Positions 31,883 to 37,583 of a DNA stretch of 37,583 nt are shown here, piece by piece (within the stretch, counting starts at the first letter, position 1; the number at the start of each line of letters is the position of its first letter). Under the pieces are notes generated by a model. It saw only the letters and a program-made list of their open reading frames with translations. It searched no databases and was not told where the DNA came from. The stretch covers positions 1 to 37,583 of the forward strand of contig JBDZUV010000015.1 of NCBI GenBank assembly GCA_040255345.1. The letters are read 5' to 3'. Source of the DNA: JAFDWI01 sp040255345. GTDB lineage: Bacteria; Actinomycetota; Acidimicrobiia; Acidimicrobiales; Iamiaceae. Position numbers and translations under genes: made by a program.

Positions 31883-32643
31883 GGCGCCGCCCGTCGTCGA
31901 TCGGTCAGCAACGTCCCCGCTGCCAATGCGGCGGTCTCGGCCCGCAGGACGTGGGCGCCCAGCGACGCGGCCGCCGACGCGCGTGCCACCTCGGAGTCGG
32001 TGAAGCCACCCTCCGGGCCCACGAGAAGACACCGGGCGCCTCCCGTGACCGGCGGTGCGCCCATCTGGGCGACGACCGCTCCGGGCCGCTCGACGACCTC
32101 GGTGAACGGCCGGACGCCCTCGATGGTGGGCAACCACGCCCGGCGGCACTGCATCGCCGCTTCGACCGAGATCCGCACGAGCCGTTGCTGCCGCTTGTGA
32201 GCCGCTGCGGTGTCCCACTGCACCACGCACCGCTCGGTCGTCATCGGCACGATCACGTCGACACCCAGTTCGGTGAGATGCCGGGTGACGTCGTCGATGC
32301 GCGACCCCTTGAGCAGTGCGAAGCCCACGGTCACCGGCTCGGAAGGTGCCGCGACGACCACGACGTCTCCGGTGACCTCGATCTCGGGACCGAACCGTGC
32401 CGGTCGCCACGCCCCGTGCCCGTCGCCGATCGTGAGCGGGTCGCCGTCACGCAAGCGCAGGACTCTCGACAGATGATGGCGGTCGACGTCGGCGAGCACC
32501 GGCGAGGCGAGGTCGTCGACGAACGCGTGGGGACCGCCGGAGCCGTCCGGGTCGGTGCCGATCCCGTTTCCCGCCGGCTCGGCGGGCTCCGGTGGCAGGC
32601 GGCCGGCGGCCGTCCGCTCAGCCCTTGAACGCCGAACGGACAC
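31879..32643 (-). CDS. rsmE: 16S rRNA (uracil1498-N3)-methyltransferase
   Basis: SPOUT-fold methyltransferase making m3U1498 in 16S rRNA with SAM. The 254-residue protein has an N-terminal PUA-like part (FVDDLASPVLADVDRHHLSRVLRLRDGD) and the knotted C-terminal domain with LLVGPEGGFTDSEV and LGAHVLRAETAALAAGTLL. The GTG at 32643 lies 26 bp inside the dnaJ 3' end; this gives a roughly 35-residue non-conserved N-terminal stretch, but I see no better start codon before the conserved region. The downstream gene hemW overlaps by GTGA. The dnaJ-rsmE pairing is conserved. Confidence 0.94.
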   Translation of the reverse strand: MSVRRSRAERTAAGRLPPEPAEPAGNGIGTDPDGSGGPHAFVDDLASPVLADVDRHHLSRVLRLRDGDPLTIGDGHGAWRPARFGPEIEVTGDVVVVAAPSEPVTVGFALLKGSRIDDVTRHLTELGVDVIVPMTTERCVVQWDTAAAHKRQQRLVRISVEAAMQCRRAWLPTIEGVRPFTEVVERPGAVVAQMGAPPVTGGARCLLVGPEGGFTDSEVARASAAASLGAHVLRAETAALAAGTLLTDRRRAAP

Positions 32644-33736
32644 GCTGGAAGATCCCCTCGCCCTGTTCGGAGATCTCCTCGCCGCGCAATGCGCCGAGCC
32701 GGCGGACCAGGTCGGCCTGGTCTTCGTCGAGGTCGGTCGGCACCTCGACGGTGATCGTCACCAACAGGTCGCCTCTTCCCCGGCCCCCGAGGCGGGGCAC
32801 GCCGAGGCCGCGCAGGCGGAGCACCGTGCCCGGCTGCGTGCCGCGTTCGACACGGATCTCCTGTGTGTCGTCGAGTGTCTCGACCGCCAGTTGGGCCCCG
32901 AGGGTCGCCTGGGCGAAACCGACCGGCAACTCGAGGTGCAGGCCGTCGCCGTCGCGGGTGAATCGCTCGTCGGGCTCGATCATCAGGTGGACGTACAGAT
33001 CGCCGTAGGCACCACCGCGGGGACCGACCGCGCCGAGGCCACTCAGCCGGAGCGTCGAGCCGGTGTCGACGCCGGCGGGCACGTCGACCGTGTAGGTCTT
33101 CTCGGCGAGGATGCGCCCCTCGCCGTTGCAGGCGGGGCAACCATGCTCGATGACCTTGCCCCAGCCGCCGCAGCGGCCACAGACCCCGGCGGTCACCATC
33201 TGGCCGAGCAGTGACTGGCGGACGCGACGAACCTGACCGGTCCCACCACAATCCGGGCACGTGATGGGTGCCGTCCCCGCCGCGGCGCCGGTTGCCTCGC
33301 AGTCTTCGCAGGGCACGGCGGTGCGCACGGTGACGGGTACCTTGGCACCGAAGACCGCGTCGACGAACGCGACCCGGGCGGTGACCTCGAGGTCCTGGCC
33401 CGCCGGCGGCCCTGTCGGTCCACCGGTTCCGCCCATGCCGTTGCCGAAGATCTGGCTGAAGATGTCTCCGAGGCCGCCGCCACCGAAACCGAACGGGTCA
33501 CCGCCGCCGGTCGCGCCGACCCCGTCGGGACCGTAGCGGTCGTACCTGGCGCGCTTGTCGGGGTCGCTCAGCACCTCGTAGGCGACGGCGACCTCCTTGA
33601 ACCGCGCCTCGGCCTCGGGGTCGTCGGGGTTCGCGTCCGGGTGCAGTTCGCGGGCGCGTTGGCGGTACGCCTTCTTCAATTCGACCTGCGTGCAGGTGCG
33701 TTCGACCTGGAGGAGTTCGTAGTAGTCCGTGGTCAC
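32618..33736 (-). CDS. dnaJ: Chaperone DnaJ
   Basis: Type I Hsp40 co-chaperone, which stimulates DnaK and delivers clients. The 372-residue protein has a J domain with the HPD motif (RELHPDANPDD), a Gly/Phe-rich linker (GGGDPFGFGGGGLGDIFSQIFG) and four zinc-finger repeats. The first of these is slightly off consensus (CEDCEATG, then CPDCGGTG, CGRCGGWG, CPACNGEG). The C-terminal client-binding domains complete it. The start is a GTG 7 nt after hrcA. dnaK and grpE are not nearby, so this corresponds to the second dnaJ of actinobacteria, linked to hrcA. Confidence 0.96.
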   Translation of the reverse strand: MTTDYYELLQVERTCTQVELKKAYRQRARELHPDANPDDPEAEARFKEVAVAYEVLSDPDKRARYDRYGPDGVGATGGGDPFGFGGGGLGDIFSQIFGNGMGGTGGPTGPPAGQDLEVTARVAFVDAVFGAKVPVTVRTAVPCEDCEATGAAAGTAPITCPDCGGTGQVRRVRQSLLGQMVTAGVCGRCGGWGKVIEHGCPACNGEGRILAEKTYTVDVPAGVDTGSTLRLSGLGAVGPRGGAYGDLYVHLMIEPDERFTRDGDGLHLELPVGFAQATLGAQLAVETLDDTQEIRVERGTQPGTVLRLRGLGVPRLGGRGRGDLLVTITVEVPTDLDEDQADLVRRLGALRGEEISEQGEGIFQRVRSAFKG

Positions 33737-33743
33737 GAAGCCA

Positions 33744-34748
33744 TCAGCCTTCTGTCAGTCGTCGTCCGAGTCGCCGGCTCACCAGCGCCACGGCGGCCAA
33801 TGCCTGGGGGTAGTCCATGCGCGTGGATCCGAGCAGGGCGAGACTGCCCGCGGGCGAACCGTCGATCTCATAGGGTGCCACGACCACCGAACAGTCCGCG
33901 AGTGGTTCCATGCCGGTCTCGGTTCCGATCGCCACCTGCAGGCCACGGTCCAACACGTCGCGCAACAGCGTCACCACCACGAGTTGCTGTTCGAGAATGG
34001 TCAGCACCTCGCGCACCGTTTCGATCGCTTCGAAGGACCCGGCCATCTGTGCGGTTCCGCCGACGTACACCTGCTCGGACTCCGCAGGACCACTCGTCGC
34101 CTCGGCTGCGGCACAGGCGCGCAAGACGGGGTCCACGGCCCGGTCGCCCGTCAGCGCAACGGTCGCGATGTCGGTGAGGGGCCGACCGTCCAGATGCGTC
34201 GCCAGCGCCGTGGTCACGCGGGCCAGGACGTCTTCCGACGCCGGCGAGTCGAGTTCGATCATGCGCTTCTCGATGCTGCCGTTGGCGAGCACGGCGACGA
34301 ACAACACGGTCTGCGGGGCGAGCTCGACGAGCTGCACCGATCGCACCGGCGCCGCCGTCGCCACCGGCCCGACCACCACCGCCGCCTGATGCGTGAGCCC
34401 CGCGAGCAGGTGCGTGGTGGCGGTGAGCATGTGCTCGATTTCGCCGTGGGTCGTGTCGAAGAACTCACGGACCCGGGCGGCCTCGTTGGAACCCAGACGG
34501 ATCCGCGGACCGGTGAGGTCGTCGACGAACGCCCGATACCCCTTGTCGGTGGGGACGCGGCCGGCGCTGGTGTGCGGTTGGTAGAGGTAGCCGTCGGCTT
34601 CGAGCTGGGCCATGTCGTTGCGGACGGTCGCCGAAGACACGTCGATGCCTGGCGCGCGGGTCACGTGCGCCGATCCGACGGGCTGCGCGGTGTGGATGTA
34701 CTCCGACACCACGGCCCGCAGAATCGTCGACTTGCGCTCATCGAGCAT
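33744..34748 (-). CDS. hrcA: Heat-inducible transcription repressor HrcA
   Basis: A 334-residue repressor that binds CIRCE operators and depends on GroEL for folding, so it is relieved during heat stress. The N-terminal winged helix has SSATVRNDMAQLEADGYLYQPHTSAGRVPTDKGYRAFVD, and a GAF-like dimerisation domain follows (VQLVELAPQTVLFVAVLANG; ILEQQLVVVTLLRDV; ADCSVVVAPYEI). The frame is open upstream, but ATG 34748 is the family start. A CIRCE element 68 bp upstream makes the operon autoregulated; dnaJ, rsmE and hemW follow with gaps of at most 7 nt or overlaps. Confidence 0.96.
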   Translation of the reverse strand: MLDERKSTILRAVVSEYIHTAQPVGSAHVTRAPGIDVSSATVRNDMAQLEADGYLYQPHTSAGRVPTDKGYRAFVDDLTGPRIRLGSNEAARVREFFDTTHGEIEHMLTATTHLLAGLTHQAAVVVGPVATAAPVRSVQLVELAPQTVLFVAVLANGSIEKRMIELDSPASEDVLARVTTALATHLDGRPLTDIATVALTGDRAVDPVLRACAAAEATSGPAESEQVYVGGTAQMAGSFEAIETVREVLTILEQQLVVVTLLRDVLDRGLQVAIGTETGMEPLADCSVVVAPYEIDGSPAGSLALLGSTRMDYPQALAAVALVSRRLGRRLTEG

Positions 34749-34815
34749 GCGGAGTTCCTGGGAGAAGACGACCGGTCGAGACGACGACCGGCCCGGCACG
34801 CGGATCGTGCCGGCA

Positions 34816-34842
34816 CTGGCACTCGATGATACCGAGTGCCAG
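34816..34842 (-). promoter_or_regulatory. CIRCE operator with -10 box in its spacer
   Basis: CTGGCACTC-N9-GAGTGCCAG matches the CIRCE consensus (TTAGCACTC-N9-GAGTGCTAA) with the exact 9-9-9 geometry and perfectly complementary arms. On the minus strand the spacer contains TATCAT (34826-34831), a good -10 box that would start transcription at about 34819. HrcA binding would therefore cover the promoter. Confidence 0.93.
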
Positions 34843-34885
34843 CAGTCGTGCACACGGCACGAACGGACGCGGCGCCGGGGTGTCG

Positions 34886-36673
34886 TCAATCGTCCAATTT
34901 GAGCGCGGAGACGAACGCCTCCTGGGGCACCTCGACCCGACCGATGTTCTTCATCCGCTTCTTGCCCTGCTTCTGGCGCTCCAGCAGTTTGCGCTTCCGG
35001 GTGATGTCGCCGCCGTAGCACTTGGCGATCACGTCCTTCCGCTTGGCCTTCACGGTCTGGCGGGAGATGATCCGCCCTCCGATCGCCGCCTGGATCGGCA
35101 CGTCGAACAGCTGGCGGGGAATGAGCTCACGCAGTTTCTCGGTCATCCGCCGCCCGTACGACTCGGCCTTGTCACGGTGCACGATCATCGAGAACGCGTC
35201 GACGGGTTGTGAGTTCAACAGCACGTCCACCTTGACCAGGTTGCCGACGACGTCGCCGGCCGGCTCGTAATCGAGGCTGGCGTAGCCCTGGCTGCGGCTC
35301 TTGAGTTGATCGAAGAAGTCGGTGACGACCTCGGCGAGCGGCAGCCGATAGGTGATCTCCATCCGTTCCGGCGAGAGGTACTCGATGGTGCCCAGCTCAC
35401 CCCGACGGGCCTGGCACAGCTCCATGATCGTGCCGGTGTAATCGGTCGGGGTCAGGATCGTGGCCTTCAACCACGGTTCCGCGATCGCTTCGACCTCGGC
35501 CATCGGCGGCAGATCCGACGGATTGTCGATGGCGACGGTGTCACCGGCGGTGGTGGTGACCTGGTACTGCACCGAGGGGGCCGTGGCGATCAGTGACAGA
35601 TCGAACTCGCGCTCGAGCCGTTCGCGGACGATCTCCATGTGCAGCAGGCCGAGGAATCCGCACCGGAAACCGAACCCGAGAGCCCCGGATGTCTCGGGTT
35701 CGTAGGTGAACGACGAGTCGTTGAGCTGCAGCCGGTCGAGCGACTCGCGCAGCGTGGCGAACTCGTCGCCGTCGACCGGGTAGATCCCGCAGAACACCAT
35801 GGGCTTGGGGTGCGCATACCCTTCGAGCGCGGTTTCGGCCGGGCGCGCCGCGGTCGTGACGGTCTCACCGGAACGTGCCTCGCCCACGTCCTTCACTCCC
35901 GCGATCAGATAGCCCGTCTCACCCGGGCCGAGAACCTCGACCGGCACCGGACCGGGTGAACGCACCCCGACCTCTTCGGCGTCGTGGACCGTGCCCGCCT
36001 GCATGAACTTCAGGCGGGCGCCGGTGGCGAGGCGTCCGTTCATCACCCGAACCGACGACACCACCCCGCGGTACGCGTCGAAGTGCGAGTCGAAGATGAG
36101 GGCCTGCAGTGGCGCGTCGGCATCGCCGGTGGGAGGGGGCACCCGGTCGACGACCGCGTCGAGCAGTTCGGGCACGCCTTCACCGGTCTTCGCGGAGATC
36201 CGCAGCACCGACGCCGGATCCAGACCCAGAAGCCCGGAGATCTCCTCGGCGACCCGATCGGGCTCGGCGGCCGGCAGGTCGATCTTGTTCAGGCACGGCA
36301 CGATCTCGAGGTCGTTCTCGAGCGCGAGGTAGCAGTTCGCCAAGGTCTGGGCCTCGATCCCCTGGGAGGCGTCGACCAACAGGATCACCCCTTCACAAGC
36401 CGCGAGCGACCGCGACACCTCGTAGCCGAAGTCGACGTGGCCGGGCGTGTCGATGAGGTTGATCACATGATCCGCGTAGTCGAGGCGCACGCTCTGCAAC
36501 TTGATCGTGATCCCCCGTTCACGTTCGAGATCCATGGTGTCGAGGTACTGGTCACGCATCGCCCGTGGGTCGACTGCGCCACACACCTGCAGGATCCGAT
36601 CCGAGAGCGTGGTCTTCCCATGGTCGATGTGGGCGATGACGCTGATACAGCGGAAGTGCTCGAGATCGGTCAT
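34886..36673 (-). CDS. lepA: Translation elongation factor 4 (LepA)
   Basis: Translational GTPase of 595 residues, thought to act on stalled or initiating ribosomes and in 30S biogenesis. Motifs: G1 AHIDHGKTT (14-22), RERGITIK switch I, G3 DTPGHVDF, G4 NKIDLP, then domains II and III and the EF4-specific C-terminal domain (RKDVIAKCYGGDITRKRKLLERQKQGKKRMK). The ATG at 36673 matches the family start; an in-frame GTG at 36718 would add 15 residues without homology. It is separated from hrcA by 137 bp containing the CIRCE element and so is transcribed apart from it. Confidence 0.97.
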   Translation of the reverse strand: MTDLEHFRCISVIAHIDHGKTTLSDRILQVCGAVDPRAMRDQYLDTMDLERERGITIKLQSVRLDYADHVINLIDTPGHVDFGYEVSRSLAACEGVILLVDASQGIEAQTLANCYLALENDLEIVPCLNKIDLPAAEPDRVAEEISGLLGLDPASVLRISAKTGEGVPELLDAVVDRVPPPTGDADAPLQALIFDSHFDAYRGVVSSVRVMNGRLATGARLKFMQAGTVHDAEEVGVRSPGPVPVEVLGPGETGYLIAGVKDVGEARSGETVTTAARPAETALEGYAHPKPMVFCGIYPVDGDEFATLRESLDRLQLNDSSFTYEPETSGALGFGFRCGFLGLLHMEIVRERLEREFDLSLIATAPSVQYQVTTTAGDTVAIDNPSDLPPMAEVEAIAEPWLKATILTPTDYTGTIMELCQARRGELGTIEYLSPERMEITYRLPLAEVVTDFFDQLKSRSQGYASLDYEPAGDVVGNLVKVDVLLNSQPVDAFSMIVHRDKAESYGRRMTEKLRELIPRQLFDVPIQAAIGGRIISRQTVKAKRKDVIAKCYGGDITRKRKLLERQKQGKKRMKNIGRVEVPQEAFVSALKLDD

Positions 36674-36894
36674 GGATTCCAGGCTGCGCGATGAGGGGAC
36701 AACTTTTCCGGCTTTCACTGGTCATTCGTCGGGCACGGCACGGCGATGAAGCGGTCGTGGTGCTCGTTGGTCGGACTCGCCTGTCGGCTCGTCGTCTGGG
36801 TGCGACCCATTCCGGTCGGGTGCGGCGGGGACGGACCTGTCAGCGTACCGACCGCCCACGCCGAGCCTCGCAGACTCCCCGGGGCACGAGCATC

Positions 36895-36918
36895 CCGGAG
36901 CGGCGGCCGCCGCTCCGG
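36895..36918. repeat. 24-bp perfect palindrome upstream of rpsT
   Basis: The arm CCGGAGCGGCGG (36895-36906) is followed directly by its exact reverse complement (36907-36918) with no spacer. It ends 69 bp before the rpsT start codon and immediately upstream of the candidate promoter. Possible roles are an operator or a terminator insulating lepA and rpsT. Confidence 0.65.
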
Positions 36919-36949
36919 TTGGGAGGCGACGGGCCGGGCCGACTAGCGT
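36919..36949 (+). promoter_or_regulatory. Candidate rpsT promoter
   Basis: TTGGGA (36919-36924), a 19-bp spacer and TAGCGT (36944-36949) resemble a housekeeping promoter with a long spacer. The leader would be about 30 nt and include GAGGA at 36978-36982. Confidence 0.35.
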
Positions 36950-36987
36950 GGCAGCGCTGTACCGAGGCATCGTCGACGAGGATCGCA

Positions 36988-37248
36988 GTGGCGAACATCA
37001 AGTCCCAGATCAAGCGCAACCGGCAGAACGAGAAGGCCCGCGCCCGCAACAAGGCCGTGCGTTCCGAGATGCGGACCCGCACCAAGCAGGCGGCCCTGGC
37101 GATCGAGCAGGGTGCAGAGGGCGCCGACGAGGCCGTCCGTCAGGCGATCAAGCGGATCGACACCGCCGCCACGAAGGGCGTCATCCACCGCAACGAGGCC
37201 GCCCGCCGCAAGTCGCGCCTGATGAAGAAGGCGAACGCGGCGAGCTGA
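36988..37248 (+). CDS. rpsT: 30S ribosomal protein S20
   Basis: Primary 16S rRNA-binding protein of the small subunit. The 86-residue product shows the full S20 pattern: basic N-terminus ANIKSQIKRNRQNEKARARN, three-helix body and the conserved end KGVIHRNEAARRKSRLMKKANA. The GTG at 36988 has GAGGA just upstream; the much longer open frame upstream is not coding. Its stop codon (37246-37248) touches the stop codon of holA on the other strand, so no terminator lies between them. Confidence 0.97.
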   Translation: MANIKSQIKRNRQNEKARARNKAVRSEMRTRTKQAALAIEQGAEGADEAVRQAIKRIDTAATKGVIHRNEAARRKSRLMKKANAAS

Positions 37249-37583
37249 TCAGCTCGCAACTCGGGTCCGCCGGGATCCGGAACCTCGTCGGCTGAGCCGG
37301 CACAGGCGGGCGACGAGCACCTCGAGGACGAGTTCGCCCGGCCAGGCCGCGCCCCCGCCTCGCAGGGTCAGATCCGCTTCGGCACACAGCGTCACCGCTC
37401 GTCGAGCGCCTTCCGGACCCAAGGCCCGTGCGCTCGCCAGTGCCTTCTTGGCGGGGAACGTCGACCCCTTCAGACCGAGGAGCGCCGCGGCGTCGCGCTC
37501 CCCTCCGACATCTGCACCGGACAGCCGTGCGATACGCAGCACGTTCGAGGTGAGCGTGGCCATGACCTGCAACGGATGCCGCC
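37249..37583 (-). CDS. holA: DNA polymerase III delta subunit, 3' part
   Basis: C-terminal ~111 residues of the clamp-loader delta subunit; the gene continues past the right edge. The visible part has RHPLQVMATLTSNVLRIARL, LGLKGSTFPAKKALASARALG and the ADLTLRGG ... ELVLEVLVARL helices of the delta C-terminal domain, which forms the clamp-loader collar. The frame stays open to the window edge, so the TTG/ATG codons seen inside are not the start. The rpsT-holA convergent pair is the conserved actinobacterial neighbourhood. Confidence 0.88.
   Translation of the reverse strand, partial: RHPLQVMATLTSNVLRIARLSGADVGGERDAAALLGLKGSTFPAKKALASARALGPEGARRAVTLCAEADLTLRGGGAAWPGELVLEVLVARLCRLSRRGSGSRRTRVAS

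Larger units (their letters stand above)
36674..36987. other. Non-coding gap between divergent lepA and rpsT
   Basis: The 314 bp hold regulatory sequence only: a long GC palindrome and a possible rpsT promoter, listed separately. Short open frames exist on both strands but look like shadows. No clear lepA promoter was recognised. Confidence 0.6.

Noticed and set aside
36674..36718. Start of LepA at GTG 36718
   Set aside because: Adds 15 residues not seen in the family; the ATG at 36673 matches the conserved N-terminus.
1..37583. tRNA, rRNA, tmRNA, riboswitch or transposase genes
   Set aside because: I looked for tRNA-like cloverleaf arms, conserved rRNA segments and transposase motifs in the non-coding gaps and frames and saw none; a covariance-model scan would be decisive.

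Overview
The window is GC-rich, gene-dense DNA from an actinobacterium. GTG starts are frequent and many genes overlap by GTGA. The order of housekeeping genes, read leftward from the right end, is holA/rpsT, lepA, hrcA-dnaJ-rsmE-hemW, phoH-ybeY-corC-era, uppS-recO, glyS, dnaG. As I recall it, this is essentially the Mycobacterium chromosomal order, so the window is ordinary actinobacterial chromosome and not a plasmid or phage. The fused acetyl-CoA carboxylase carboxyltransferase, the PPDK beside dnaG and the paired RDD proteins suggest an Acidimicrobiia-like lineage (Ilumatobacter-type). That last step is inference.

Layout. 0.1-4.7 kb: dnaG and ppdK on the minus strand. 5.0-9.3 kb: an HSL-type esterase (+), glyS (-), and two tandem RDD membrane proteins (+) that share an unusual 33-residue C-terminal tail. 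9.5-10.9 kb: uppS-recO (-). 10.9-11.33 kb: a non-coding block packed with perfect or near-perfect palindromes. 11.4-16.7 kb: an NTF2/SnoaL-like protein, a DinG-type Fe-S helicase and a Ski2-like helicase; the two helicases converge on a duplicated 53-bp repeat. 16.8-20.5 kb: the phoH-ybeY-corC-era operon (-). 20.5-28.6 kb: an envelope-polysaccharide block with two glycosyltransferases, an O-antigen-ligase-type polymerase/ligase, a Wzz/BY-kinase with a Tyr-Gly tail, an acyltransferase-3/SGNH enzyme and a small excisionase-type HTH protein. 28.65-30.7 kb: a degenerate protein-kinase-like protein, tail to tail with a fused AccD-AccA carboxyltransferase. 30.7-34.85 kb: a CIRCE-controlled hrcA-dnaJ-rsmE-hemW operon. 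34.9-37.6 kb: lepA (-), rpsT (+) and the 3' end of holA (-).

How it works together. Most genes serve replication, repair and translation: DnaG, HolA, RecO, DinG, GlyRS, Era, YbeY, RsmE, LepA, S20. Two accessory blocks interrupt this backbone. One (10.9-16.7 kb) lies between era and uppS. The other (20.5-30.7 kb) lies between phoH and hemW and looks devoted to building, acylating and regulating a surface glycan. No transposase, integrase, CRISPR array, tRNA or rRNA was seen.

Regulation visible in the sequence. A textbook CIRCE operator precedes hrcA. At least eight genes have a TANNNT-like -10 box only 6-9 nt before the start codon, which points to widespread leaderless transcription. Hairpins or tandem palindromes fill nearly every gap between convergent genes. 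One perfect 10-bp inverted repeat exactly fills the 27 bp between a glycosyltransferase stop codon and the phoH start codon.
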